Of a stretch of 64,000 nucleotides of DNA, positions 43,471 through 54,220 are shown one piece after another; the stretch's first letter is position 1; each line of letters starts with the position of its first letter. The DNA comes from Stutzerimonas stutzeri (lineage in GTDB: Bacteria; Pseudomonadota; Gammaproteobacteria; Pseudomonadales; Pseudomonadaceae), in NCBI RefSeq assembly GCF_024448895.1, contig NZ_JAMOIC010000022.1, positions 1 through 64,000 on the forward strand. Direction: 5' to 3'. The notes beneath the pieces were generated by a model that was not told where the DNA came from, did no database searches, and saw only the letters and a list, made by a program, of their open reading frames with translations. The translations under genes were made by a program, and so were the position numbers.

Positions 43471-43989
43471 ATGGCAACCGAGGGCATGGTCCATCAACAG
43501 CAGCTGGTGCATCGGCTCTATGTCGAGCACCAGGGTTGGCTGAACGGCTGGTTGCGCCGGCAACTCGGCTGCAGTCAAAGAGCTGCTGATCTCGCTCAAG
43601 ATACGTTCGTGCGGGTGCTGACCAAGGATCATGCGCTCGACGCTATTCGTGAGCCGCGTGCGTACCTGCATACCATTGCCAGGGGCTTGTTGATCAACCA
43701 TTGGCGGCGCAGGCAGATCGAACAGGCCTATCTGGAAGCCATTGCGCTTCAACCCGAAGCCGTTGCACCTTCGCCAGAAGCCCAGGCGCTGGTCGTCGAA
43801 ACTTTGATGCAGGTCGACGCCATGCTGGCGCGGCTGCCGGAGAAGGTCCGGCGCGCCTTTCTCCTTTCGCAGCTGCACGGTATGACCTATGCGGCCATCG
43901 CGGTGGAGTTTGGAGTGTCCGAACGAATGATCAAGAAGTACATGGCGCAAGCCATGCTGCATTGCCTGACCCTGATCGAGGATGACTAG
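43471..43989 (+). CDS. FecI-type iron-starvation ECF sigma factor, module 2 (FoxI-like)
   Basis: A 172-residue ECF sigma factor with region 2 (AADLAQDTFVRVL) and region 4 HTH (MTYAAIAVEFGVSERMIKKYM). It shares the layout of the module 1 factor but is only moderately similar, so the two should have separate targets. A Fur-box-like site precedes it. The next gene starts directly after its TAG stop. The order sigma-regulator-receptor-PepSY matches foxI-foxR-foxA-foxB of P. aeruginosa. Confidence 0.9.
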   Translation: MATEGMVHQQQLVHRLYVEHQGWLNGWLRRQLGCSQRAADLAQDTFVRVLTKDHALDAIREPRAYLHTIARGLLINHWRRRQIEQAYLEAIALQPEAVAPSPEAQALVVETLMQVDAMLARLPEKVRRAFLLSQLHGMTYAAIAVEFGVSERMIKKYMAQAMLHCLTLIEDD

Positions 43990-44937
43990 GTGAGGCTCGA
44001 TTATCAGGTTCTGCAGGCCGCGGCTCAGTGGTTCGCCGTGCTGCAGTCGGAAAGCGTCAGTGAATATGATCGTCAGGCCTGGCGCCGTTGGCTCGACGAA
44101 CCGGCGAATGCACGGGCCTGGCAGCGGGTCGAGCAGATCAGCGGCCGTTTCGAACCGCTGGCCAGCGACCCCTTTGGTCCACAGGCCAGTGCGCTGCTGC
44201 AACGGCAGCCGAATCGGCGCCAGGCCATGAAAACCTTATCGGTAATACTCGGAGGCGGCGTTCTGGCGCTGGCGGGTGGCGCCATGCCCTGGCGCAGCTG
44301 GACGGCAGACCAGCGCACTGCGGTCGGAGAGGTACGCGACAGGCGTCTGCCGGATGGCTCGCTGCTGTGGTTGAACACTGACAGCGCCGTCGATGTGGCT
44401 TTCGAATCGGGCGTTCGCAACCTCGCCCTCTACCGCGGAGAAGTGCTGATCGAGACGAGGGATGAACCGCGTCCACTGGTGCTGCGAACAGGCGAGGGCA
44501 GTCTCAAGACCCATGACGCCGCGCGGTTTTCCGTGTTGCAGCGCGATGGGGTGACCCAGCTGAGCGTCTTCGACGGCGCCGTCGAAGTCCGGCCCGCCGC
44601 TGGCCGGCCGCGAACCGCGACGCAGGGCCAGGAGGTCGGCTTCGACAGTCATCATGTTCAGGCTGATCGCCCCGTTCAGCCTGGGCGTCATGCGTGGACA
44701 ACGGGTGTATTGCTCGCGGACAACCTGCGACTGGACGCTTTCGTCGCGGAGCTGAGCCGTTATCGCTCGGGTTATCTCGGTTGTGATCCGCGCATTGCGG
44801 GCCTGCGCGTAGTGGGCGCTTTCCCGCTGGCGGACACCGAGCGCGTGCTCGATGTACTCGCCAGCACCCTGTCGCTGCAGGTCAACCGGCGGATGCCCTG
44901 GTGGATCAGTCTGGAACCTGCGCAGTCAGGCGCCTGA
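43990..44937 (+). CDS. FecR-type regulator, module 2 (FoxR-like)
   Basis: The 315-residue inner-membrane regulator has an N-terminal DUF4880-like part (QWFAVLQSESVSEYDRQAW), a membrane segment near 81-96 (LSVILGGGVLALAGGAM), a FecR domain (AVGEVRDRRLPDGSLLWLN), and a C-terminal STN-like region for contact with the receptor's signalling domain. The start is a GTG immediately after the sigma gene stop. Confidence 0.9.
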   Translation: MRLDYQVLQAAAQWFAVLQSESVSEYDRQAWRRWLDEPANARAWQRVEQISGRFEPLASDPFGPQASALLQRQPNRRQAMKTLSVILGGGVLALAGGAMPWRSWTADQRTAVGEVRDRRLPDGSLLWLNTDSAVDVAFESGVRNLALYRGEVLIETRDEPRPLVLRTGEGSLKTHDAARFSVLQRDGVTQLSVFDGAVEVRPAAGRPRTATQGQEVGFDSHHVQADRPVQPGRHAWTTGVLLADNLRLDAFVAELSRYRSGYLGCDPRIAGLRVVGAFPLADTERVLDVLASTLSLQVNRRMPWWISLEPAQSGA

Positions 44938-44946
44938 ATCGCGAAC

Positions 44947-44985
44947 GAAAAATAATCCTGACCGCAGTTCCCTTTTTTCGAAGTC
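44947..44985 (+). promoter_or_regulatory. Candidate ECF promoter region before TonB receptor 2
   Basis: GAAAAATAATC (44947-44957) repeats the -35-like string found before receptor 1, and CCCTTTTTTCGAAGTC follows at 44970-44985. The spacing to a CGT-type -10 is less clear than in module 1. Confidence 0.3.
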
Positions 44986-45038
44986 GCCGGGCATAACCGC
45001 AACGATCACGATTTTGCACCTGCAAAAAAGGATGAGTC

Positions 45039-47510
45039 ATGCGCTCCAGTGCCTTGCCGCTTCGCCGCTCCATTTCGTTGTCCCAAGCCGTTCGTGCCGC
45101 CTTGTTCTGTCTGCCGTTGACCGCCATTGCCGTAGCGCCGGCGGCGCTCGCGCAATCGGCCAGTCAGCAAGCGGCGCGCAGCTATGAAATCCCCGCCGGC
45201 CCGCTGTCCAGTGCATTGAGCCGCTTCGCCGGCGAGGCTGGGGTGATGCTGTCCGTAGATGGCAGCCTCATCGGCGGCCGCCAGTCACAGGGCCTGCAGG
45301 GACAGTACGGCGTTGAGGAAGGCTTCGGCGCATTGCTGCGTGGCAGCGGTTTGCAGACAGTGCGTGACGCACGCGGGGCCTATTCGCTGGTGCCTTCGCC
45401 GTCTGGCGATCAGGCCGAGGCCGTCGAGCTGAAGCCGATGGTGGTTGAAGGCTTTGCCCTGGGCAATGCGCTCGGTGAGATGGAAGGCTACAACGCGACA
45501 CACAGCAGCGTGGCGACCAAGACCAGCATGCCCCTGCTGGAAACGTCCCAGTCGGTCTCCGTGGTCACTCGCCAGCAGATGGACGACCAGGGCGCGCAGA
45601 CCGTTTCCCAGGCCATGCGCTACACCCCGGGCGTCATGACCAATCCCTATGGCGCCACCCATCGCTACGATTACCTGGCGATACGCGGATTCAATGACGG
45701 CTCGGTCGACAACATCTTCCTCGATGGCCTGAAGATGATGGGCGACAGCGGCACCTACAGCAGCATGCAGATCGACCCGTATTTCCTCGAACGCATCGAT
45801 GTACTGAAGGGGCCGTCGTCGGTTCTCTACGGGCGCAGCCTGCCGGGCGGGCTGGCTGCGTTAACGAGCAAGCAACCTACACAGGAGCGCTATCGGCAGA
45901 TTCAAGCTACGGTCGGAAACAACAAGCAGCGGGGCCTGGGCTTCGACTTCAGTGGTCCGCTCGATGACGAGGGCCGAGTCGCCTACCGCTTGATCGGCTT
46001 GGCCGACCAGGCCGACACCCAGTTCGAACATGTCGAAGAAAAGCGTTACGCACTGGCGCCAACACTGAGCATCGAGCTCAGCCCCGATACGTCGCTGACC
46101 CTGCAGGCGTATCTGCAAAAAGACCCGGAAAGCGGCTATCACGGCGGTCTGCCAGCCGAGGGCACGCTCTTCCGACGTAACGGTCGCTACCTTGCCGATG
46201 ACTTCTTCGAAGGAGAGCCCGGCGCCGAAACGTTCGATCGCACGCAGCAGATGCTGGGTTACCAGTTTCAGCACCGCTTCAATGACGTCTGGTCGATGCG
46301 GCAGAACTTCCGCTATCTAGATTCGACCGTAGAGAGTGAGCAGGTTTACAGCGCCGGTTGGGGCGCCGGACCATCGGAATTGGCGCGCGCCTATACGGGC
46401 GCGGACGAAACCGTCCATGCCTGGATCATCGATAACATGCTGCAGGCGGAGTTCTCCACGGGTGCCGCGCAGCACACCGTCGTAACCGGGCTGGACTATC
46501 AGCGTCGCAAGGCGAAGGTCGACTACACCGCGGGCACTGCGAGCAGCCTCGATGCTTTCGATCCGGTCTACGGCGGTACGGTCACGCTCAACCCGGCATG
46601 GTCGTCCAGCTCAACCCGGCGGCTCGAACAAACCGGCCTTTATCTGCAGGACCTTGTGGACATCGACCGCTGGCGCCTGTCGCTGGGGCTGCGTCAGGAT
46701 TGGGTGGAGATCAGTGACGAGGATGAAATCTATGGCGGCAAAACCGAGGCCGATCCAACCCAGTTCACCGGGCGTGCCGGGCTGCTTTACCTGTTCGACA
46801 ACGGCGTTGCGCCCTACCTGAGCTATTCGGAGTCCTTCAACCCCAATTCCTTCGCTGACGCTGGCGGCTACCCGCTTGCGCCTACCGAAGGCAAGCAATG
46901 GGAGTTGGGACTGAAGTACCAACCGGTTGGCACGGATGATCTGTACACCGCGTCCCTGTTCCACATCGAGCAAGAGAACCTGGCCTCCAAACTGCCGCAG
47001 GAAGATTTCTATCGCCCCATCGGCGCGGTGCGCTCTCAAGGTCTGGAGCTGGAGGCGCGCATACAGCTGGCGGAAAGCCTGCGGTTGCTGAGCAGCTACA
47101 CCTATACCGATATCGAGTACTCGCAGACCACCTACAGCACGCTGTTCGGGTTCGAGACCCTGGACAACCGCGGCAACACCCCACCGCAGTCCGCTAAGCA
47201 CATGGCTTCGCTGTGGTTGGACTACCGCGTTCTCGGCGGCAATCTGGATGGTTTCAGCAGCGGAGCGGGTGTTCGCTACGTCGGCAAGGGCTGGGCCGAT
47301 GCGGAAAACACCGTTCGCGTGCCGTCCTACACGCTGTTCGACGCCTCGGTTGGATATGACCTGAGTAAGGTCGGGCTGGAGGGCGTGGATGTGCGCCTGA
47401 ATGCGAACAATCTGACCGACGAGCGCTACGTCGCCTCATGTGCCAGCCTCGGCTATTGCTACATGGGCGAGGAGCGAAACGTCACGGCAACCGTCAGCTA
47501 CGAGTTCTGA
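45039..47510 (+). CDS. foxA: TonB-dependent ferric-siderophore receptor with signalling domain, module 2 (FoxA-like)
   Basis: Outer-membrane transporter-transducer of 823 residues. It has a signal peptide ending near APAALAQ (39), an STN domain (about 47-112, IPAGPLSSALSRFAGEAGVM), a plug (ETSQSVSVVTRQQMDDQGAQ, RIDVLKGPSSVLYG) and a barrel with terminal Phe. The C-terminal NLTDERYVASCASLGYCYMG pattern is characteristic of FhuA/FoxA receptors. Length and neighbours match FoxA, the ferrioxamine receptor, but the ligand is inferred. A good ribosome site (AAGGATGAG) lies upstream. Confidence 0.88.
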   Translation: MRSSALPLRRSISLSQAVRAALFCLPLTAIAVAPAALAQSASQQAARSYEIPAGPLSSALSRFAGEAGVMLSVDGSLIGGRQSQGLQGQYGVEEGFGALLRGSGLQTVRDARGAYSLVPSPSGDQAEAVELKPMVVEGFALGNALGEMEGYNATHSSVATKTSMPLLETSQSVSVVTRQQMDDQGAQTVSQAMRYTPGVMTNPYGATHRYDYLAIRGFNDGSVDNIFLDGLKMMGDSGTYSSMQIDPYFLERIDVLKGPSSVLYGRSLPGGLAALTSKQPTQERYRQIQATVGNNKQRGLGFDFSGPLDDEGRVAYRLIGLADQADTQFEHVEEKRYALAPTLSIELSPDTSLTLQAYLQKDPESGYHGGLPAEGTLFRRNGRYLADDFFEGEPGAETFDRTQQMLGYQFQHRFNDVWSMRQNFRYLDSTVESEQVYSAGWGAGPSELARAYTGADETVHAWIIDNMLQAEFSTGAAQHTVVTGLDYQRRKAKVDYTAGTASSLDAFDPVYGGTVTLNPAWSSSSTRRLEQTGLYLQDLVDIDRWRLSLGLRQDWVEISDEDEIYGGKTEADPTQFTGRAGLLYLFDNGVAPYLSYSESFNPNSFADAGGYPLAPTEGKQWELGLKYQPVGTDDLYTASLFHIEQENLASKLPQEDFYRPIGAVRSQGLELEARIQLAESLRLLSSYTYTDIEYSQTTYSTLFGFETLDNRGNTPPQSAKHMASLWLDYRVLGGNLDGFSSGAGVRYVGKGWADAENTVRVPSYTLFDASVGYDLSKVGLEGVDVRLNANNLTDERYVASCASLGYCYMGEERNVTATVSYEF

Positions 47511-47584
47511 TACGTCGGTATCAGCGACCAGCCGCCAGGCTTCGATGCCGGCGGCTTTCGTGTTTCTGAGATTGGAAGATTCCG

Positions 47585-48769
47585 ATGCGTCGAATCCTCG
47601 TTCTATTGCACCGCTACATAGGCCTGGCCACAGCGTTGTTCCTGTTCCTTGCAGGCCTCACGGGCAGCATTCTGGCCTTTCATCACGAGCTGGATGAATG
47701 GCTCAATCCCGAGTTCTACCACACCACCAGCGAGGGGGCGGTACTGCCGCCGGGCACGCTGGTCGAGCGGGTCCAGCAGGCCAACCCGCGCATGCAGGTC
47801 TGGTACATGGAGTTCCCGGACGAACCCGGGCATGCCGCGCTGATGGCGTTGGTGCCGCGTAACGATCCGGCCACCAGCAAGCCTTATGACGAACAACCGG
47901 TGGTGCAGTATCTCGACGCCGTGACCGGTGATCTGGTGGGTACCCGCCGTTGGGGCGAATGCTGTTTTTCCCGGCAGAACTTCGTGCCGTTCATGCTGGA
48001 GTTTCACTACAACCTGACGCTGCCGGGCAACTGGGGGCTGTGGCTGATGGGCATCGTGGCGATCTTCTGGACGCTCGACTGCCTGGTCTCGCTGCTGCTG
48101 ACCTTTCCTCGTGGTCGACCGTTTTTCGGCAAGTGGCGGACGGCCTGGAAGATCAAGCGCCAGCGGCTCAACCACGACGTGCATCGCGCCGGTGGGTTGT
48201 GGTTGTGGCTGCTGCTCACGCCGGTGGCGGTCAGTAGCATCGCCATGAACCTGCCGGAACAGGTGTTCAAGCCGGTGGTTTCGTTGTTTTCACCGGTCGA
48301 GCCGAGTGTCTACGAGGCACGCGGCCGGCTGCCCAAGGACGAGCTTGGCACGACCCAGTACGACTTCCATCGCGCCTACGATTACGCCATGCAGCACGCC
48401 GCGAACCTGGGCTTGAGCGAACCCATCGGCGAGCTGTACTACAGCTTCGAATACAACTTCTATGGCGCAGGTTTCGGTGATCACGACAGCAACCAGGGCA
48501 ATGCCTGGCTGTTCTTTCATGGCAGCGACGGAACGCAATTGCTCGGGCAGGAGATACCGGGGCAGGGCACCCTCGGTGAGCAGTTCCACATGTTGCAGCC
48601 TGCGATCCATGGTGGGCGGATTCTCGGCATGCCGGGGCGCATCCTGATCGCGCTGCTGGGCGTGGCGATTGCTGTGCTGTCGGTTACCGGGGTGGTTATC
48701 TGGTGGCGCAAGTTGCGCGCCAGACAGCGGGCAGCAAGCAAGCGCAGAGCGACATTGCAGGCGATCTGA
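47585..48769 (+). CDS. PepSY-associated membrane protein (FoxB-like)
   Basis: The 394-residue inner-membrane protein starts HRYIGLATALFLFLAGLTGS (about 9-28), the usual PepSY_TM opening, and has four membrane segments in all (others near 150-172, 200-222 and 355-378). Conserved His residues in HHELDEW and HRAGGLWLW suggest heme or metal contact. Such proteins follow siderophore receptors and are thought to reduce or release iron in the periplasm. It starts 74 bp after the FoxA-like gene. Confidence 0.88.
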   Translation: MRRILVLLHRYIGLATALFLFLAGLTGSILAFHHELDEWLNPEFYHTTSEGAVLPPGTLVERVQQANPRMQVWYMEFPDEPGHAALMALVPRNDPATSKPYDEQPVVQYLDAVTGDLVGTRRWGECCFSRQNFVPFMLEFHYNLTLPGNWGLWLMGIVAIFWTLDCLVSLLLTFPRGRPFFGKWRTAWKIKRQRLNHDVHRAGGLWLWLLLTPVAVSSIAMNLPEQVFKPVVSLFSPVEPSVYEARGRLPKDELGTTQYDFHRAYDYAMQHAANLGLSEPIGELYYSFEYNFYGAGFGDHDSNQGNAWLFFHGSDGTQLLGQEIPGQGTLGEQFHMLQPAIHGGRILGMPGRILIALLGVAIAVLSVTGVVIWWRKLRARQRAASKRRATLQAI

Positions 48770-48798
48770 TAACCGCCGCAGGCGCTGAGCCAACGTAG

Positions 48799-48824
48799 GG
48801 CGGATCACACTCCACCGATCCGCC
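48799..48824. terminator. Hairpin between convergent genes
   Basis: GGCGGATC (48799-48806) and GATCCGCC (48817-48824) form a perfect 8-bp stem with a 10-base loop, between the PepSY gene and the DUF1850 gene. No T run follows. The surrounding GTAGGGCGGATC style is common in intergenic repeats of the stutzeri group as remembered, so it may be a dispersed repeat that also limits read-through. Confidence 0.45.
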
Positions 48825-48868
48825 AGAGCGATGTACGCGCCCCTACCGCCGCAAAGCCTGACACAGAA

Positions 48869-49266
48869 TCAGGAGGAGCCGACCGCCGAGGCGGCGCAGC
48901 TCCAGAGTTCCAGCGCGGGCTGCTCCGCTTTTGGCGGACCGAGCCATTCGCTCAAGGCGTGGCAACGCTGGTTGAAACACAGTTGGTAGTCCCCTGCTTC
49001 GGGGGTTCGCCCCACTCGCAAGGGTTGTAACGGCGGCATCTGGCGCTGGTAGTGCCAGGCCCCGTCACGCAGTTCGGCATCATCCGGGATTTCCATCCCG
49101 GCACCTGAACCCTTGACCCGCGCCTCGCCGAGCAGCAGCCCGTCCGGCGTCACGCGGTAATCCTCTTCCCAGCGAATCTTCTCGATCGTGTGGTTCCAGG
49201 CCAGGGTGAAATCGTCGGTAGGCACCTCCGCCCACACTACCCCGGCCAGGCCCAGACAGAGTCCGA

Positions 49267-49270
<4 letters not shown>
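48869..49270 (-). CDS. DUF1850 family protein, TAXI-TRAP partner
   Basis: A 133-residue protein starting with a GTG that overlaps the TRAP permease stop (GTGA). It has a short hydrophobic N-terminus (VIGLCLGLAGVVWA, a possible signal peptide) and the DUF1850 core FTLAWNHTIEKIRWEEDYRV. Such proteins often accompany TAXI TRAP systems; their role is unknown. The same frame is open far upstream through the permease gene, but only this last part is real. It is out of phase with the permease. Confidence 0.82.
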
Positions 49271-51300
<2,030 letters not shown>

Positions 51301-51403
51301 GAAATGCCTCGAGCTGATAAGCGTGGTCGCGTAGAGCCGCTAACAAAACCTGCCGTGGAATACACGCTGGTTTTACTAGCGTCTCTTTATATTCGGGTCG
51401 GTG

Positions 51404-51459
51404 GAGCCGTGGACGCGATGCGCCCACGGTTCAGGAACAGGGCAGCTAGGACGCTGCCC
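51404..51459 (-). repeat. Two hairpins between the TAXI gene and the permease gene
   Basis: GAGCCGTGG / CCACGGTTC (51404-51412 and 51424-51432, one G-T pair) and GGGCAG / CTGCCC (51440-51445 and 51454-51459) lie just after the TAXI stop. They may act as a partial terminator so that the binding protein is made in excess of the permease. Confidence 0.5.
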
Positions 51460-51468
51460 GCAGCGTAC

Positions 51469-52422
51469 TCAGAGTGCGCCGGCTTCCTTGTAGTAACGCT
51501 CGGCACCCGGATGCAGCGGGATTGGCAGTGCCTTGGTCGCGTTTTCCAGCTTGATGTCCTTGGCTGCCGAATGAGCGTTGCCCAGCTGATCGAGGTTTTC
51601 GAACAGCAGCTTGGTCATCTGGTAGGCGACGTCATCGGAGACACCTTCGTGGGTCACGAGGATGTTGGTGATGGCGACGGTGGGAACGTCCGCTTCCTGG
51701 CCGTCGTAGGTGCCAGCCGGGATCTTCGCAGCCTGGTAGGCCGCGTTATTGATCTTGGCGACCACGTCTTCAGGGATCTCAACGTAGTTCAGCGGCATGG
51801 TAGCCGCCAGGTCACGAATGGCAGCCATGCCCAGGCCTGCCGATTGAAGCGTGGCGTCGAGCTGGCGGTTCTTGATCAGTTCGACCGACTCGGCGAACGG
51901 AAGATATTCCACCTTGCCCATGTCTTCGTAGCTCAGGCCGGCTGCCTTGAGGATGGCGCGAGCGTTGAGCTCGGTGCCGGACTTGGGCGCGCCCACCGAT
52001 AGTGACTTGCCCTTCAGGTCAGCCAGTGTCTTGATGCCCGAATCCTTGCTGGCGACGATCTGGATGTAGTTCGGGTAGCTGCCGCCGATGGCGCGCAGTT
52101 TCTTCAGCGGGGCCTTGAAGCCGGCGTCTTCAACGCCATTCCAACCATCAGCGACCGAATCGCCCAGGGCGAAGCCCAGCTCGCCACGACCGGCTTGCAG
52201 GAGGTTGAGGTTTTCGACCGAAGCCTTGGTGGCCTGCACGGAGGTTTTCGACCCGTCGATGCCCTTGCTGTACAGCTGGGAGATGCCGACCCCGATCGGG
52301 TAGTACACACCGCTGGTGCCGCCCGTGAGGATGTTGATGAAGGTCGGCGCGGCCACTGCTGCGGTGCTGGCGGTAAAGGCCGCTGCGGCAGCTAGCAGGC
52401 TGAAGCGTTTGGTCATTCTCAT
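51469..52422 (-). CDS. TAXI-family TRAP transporter substrate-binding protein
   Basis: Periplasmic receptor of the TAXI type. The 317 residues have a signal peptide (MRMTKRFSLLAAAAAFTAST, cleavage near AVAAP), the family opening INILTGGTSGVYYPIG, and an LKGKSLSVGAPKSGTELNAR binding region. The ATG at 52422 has GGAG upstream; the frame extends further without family character. Members bind glutamate or other carboxylates; the substrate is not clear here. Confidence 0.93.
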   Translation of the reverse strand: MRMTKRFSLLAAAAAFTASTAAVAAPTFINILTGGTSGVYYPIGVGISQLYSKGIDGSKTSVQATKASVENLNLLQAGRGELGFALGDSVADGWNGVEDAGFKAPLKKLRAIGGSYPNYIQIVASKDSGIKTLADLKGKSLSVGAPKSGTELNARAILKAAGLSYEDMGKVEYLPFAESVELIKNRQLDATLQSAGLGMAAIRDLAATMPLNYVEIPEDVVAKINNAAYQAAKIPAGTYDGQEADVPTVAITNILVTHEGVSDDVAYQMTKLLFENLDQLGNAHSAAKDIKLENATKALPIPLHPGAERYYKEAGAL

Positions 52423-52795
52423 GGTGTAACTCCGTTCGTTGTTATTGGTTTTGCAGAACTGACGATAGACGATCAGTTGCAGCCATTGTGCTGCAAACGG
52501 GACAAGAACAGGCGGAGACACACGGATGGCTTTCGCAGAGGAAAGCAGGGGTGCGCTGTGCGGATTTTCTTGTCGTTGATCGCATCGGGCATAGAGGGTA
52601 TAGCACGAGGCGTGCCACCCTCCCGCAGGGCTCTGGCACGGGGCCACGATGCCCGGCCTTGCATCGTGTGCGCGGAAATACGCCTATCCACATCGGTGCA
52701 TCGGCGGATTCTTGCCTATCGCTAGCGTGGTCGGCCATGAAACCTGGGTTGCCCTTTAGCGTCGCAAAGGAAGGGCTATCAGGATGAGGTGATGC
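52423..52795. other. Gap of 373 bp with inverted repeats, no gene seen
   Basis: The gap between the divergent TAXI gene and the HhH protein gene has no convincing gene. It holds an imperfect sigma54-like motif on the minus strand (52602-52617) and a perfect 8-bp inverted repeat CACGATGC / GCATCGTG (52645-52652 and 52661-52668). Confidence 0.6.
52602..52617 (-). promoter_or_regulatory. Sigma54-like promoter motif upstream of the TAXI-TRAP operon
   Basis: On the minus strand TGGCACGCCTCGTGCT matches the sigma54 consensus TGGCACGNNNNTTGCW at 11 of 12 defined positions, with the essential GG and GC correctly spaced. It is about 180 bp before the TAXI start. GCACG/CGTGC also makes it a small palindrome, so a repressor site is an alternative. 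Confidence 0.4.
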
Positions 52796-53224
52796 ATGGC
52801 GGTTGAAGTCGACGCCGAGGCGTTGGGTATCGAGATCGGGAAAGGCGAGGGCGAGCTGTTCAAGTGGTTCATCGCCAGCTTTTTGTTTGGCAAGCGTATA
52901 CAGCGTGACATTGCCGCCGAGGCTTATCGCGTCATCGTCTACAAGCATGGCCACGACACACCCGCCAAACTCGGCAACTGCAGCCGGCGGGCGCTTGTAG
53001 GCATGCTTGGCGAAGCACGCTACGTGCGTTATGACGAATCCACCGCCGAACGGCTGGTCAAGCTGTGCGACAGGCTCAACCGTGACTACGGCGGCATGCT
53101 CGGTGCCATTCGCGAGAGAAGCAGGGATCGCAAGGAGTTGGAAAAACGCCTGGCTGAGTTCGAGGGCGTCGGGCCGAAGACCGTGGAGATCTTCATGCGT
53201 GAGGCGGAGAAGGTCTGGTATTGA
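52796..53224 (+). CDS. Small helix-hairpin-helix protein, EndoIII-like fragment
   Basis: A 142-residue protein ending in a helix-hairpin-helix motif, EFEGVGPKTVEIFMREAEKVWY. The all-helical body (FKWFIASFLFGKRIQRDIAAEA) resembles the N-terminal half of HhH-GPD DNA glycosylases. It stops right after the hairpin, before the place where the catalytic Asp would be, so glycosylase activity is unlikely. The ATG has AGGATGAGG-like sequence upstream. Confidence 0.72.
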   Translation: MAVEVDAEALGIEIGKGEGELFKWFIASFLFGKRIQRDIAAEAYRVIVYKHGHDTPAKLGNCSRRALVGMLGEARYVRYDESTAERLVKLCDRLNRDYGGMLGAIRERSRDRKELEKRLAEFEGVGPKTVEIFMREAEKVWY

Positions 53225-53321
53225 GCCGCCGGTCCTGGGCCAACGCTAGAAGGCTTTGATCGCGCAAGTGACCGGCCGCGCTTGCGTCATCAGCCGATGC
53301 GATTAAAGTGGCGCATCTCCC

Positions 53322-53579
53322 ATGCGAAGCCCATCCATGCGCACCTTGTTGTTTGCGTTCTGTCTGTCCCTGCCGCTGCTGGCCATCGCCGGCCCCGCGC
53401 CGTATTACCAGTGGCAAAGCAAGGCCGATGGCACGGTGATCTGCCGCCAGACGTCGCCCGGGCATGGCTGGGAATTGCTCAACGGCCAGCCCTTTCGGGA
53501 CCTCAACTGCAGCATGCCGGCCGCGCGCATCGAGCGTCCCACTGTTGTGCCTGGGTTTCATCCGCAGCCAGGTCGCTGA
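53322..53579 (+). CDS. Small exported protein
   Basis: An 85-residue product with a signal peptide (MRTLLFAFCLSLPLLAIA from the second Met) and a mature part with two Cys and the pattern YYQWQSKADGTVICRQTSPG, loosely like DUF4124 proteins. An alternative ATG at 53337 is equally possible; neither has a strong ribosome site. It converges on phnN with a 3-bp gap. Function unknown. Confidence 0.6.
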   Translation: MRSPSMRTLLFAFCLSLPLLAIAGPAPYYQWQSKADGTVICRQTSPGHGWELLNGQPFRDLNCSMPAARIERPTVVPGFHPQPGR

Positions 53580-53582
53580 GGC

Positions 53583-54122
53583 CTAGCGGTCGATGAGCCG
53601 CAGCAGCTTGTCGACCGAGTCCTGCAGATCACCGGAGTTGTCCAGCAGGAACACCTCGTCCAGCGAATCCTCGAAGCGCGCGTTGCGTGCTAGGCGTGCT
53701 TCTACCTGCTCCGGCGTCTCGCGGTTGCGCTTGAGCAGGCGCTGGCGCAGCACCTCGGGACGTACGCCGAGCAACACCGCCAGTAGCTCTGGGTAGCGTT
53801 GACGAGCCGTCGGCAGATAACCCCTTGAGCCATTGACCAACACGTCATCACCGGCCGCCAGCCACTGATCGATCTGGCTCGGAATGCCGTACGCCAGCTC
53901 GTTGGCCCGCCAGCTCATGGCAAAGGCACCGCTGCGCTCCAGACGATCGAATTCATCATGGCTGACGGCCTCGGCGGACTCGCCCACCGCTTCGGCGGAG
54001 CGGGTGATAACCCGCCGTGCGATGCGCACCCCGCGCTCGGCCAACCGCTCCCGTGCGGCATCGAGCACGCTGTCCTTGCCCGAGCCTGAGGGGCCGATGA
54101 GATAGATCAACCTGCCTTTCAT
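53583..54122 (-). CDS. phnN: Ribose 1,5-bisphosphate phosphokinase PhnN
   Basis: Makes PRPP from ribose 1,5-bisphosphate and ATP. The 179 residues have a P-loop GPSGSGKDS near 9-17 and the guanylate-kinase-like motifs RVITRSAE, FAMSWRANELAYGIP and LLAVLLGVRPEVLRQRL. The ATG at 54122 has AGAGGA upstream. The gene stands alone; no other phosphonate (phn) genes are in this window, so the link to C-P lyase is not supported by context. Confidence 0.88.
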   Translation of the reverse strand: MKGRLIYLIGPSGSGKDSVLDAARERLAERGVRIARRVITRSAEAVGESAEAVSHDEFDRLERSGAFAMSWRANELAYGIPSQIDQWLAAGDDVLVNGSRGYLPTARQRYPELLAVLLGVRPEVLRQRLLKRNRETPEQVEARLARNARFEDSLDEVFLLDNSGDLQDSVDKLLRLIDR

Positions 54123-54220
54123 CAAAATCCTCTGTTACCGTTTCGTCCGCTTTGCCTCGTTGCCCGCTCGGCGGCGCTCCGGGCACTCATTCCGCCGTTT
54201 CCATCCGCTTGAAGAGTCAC

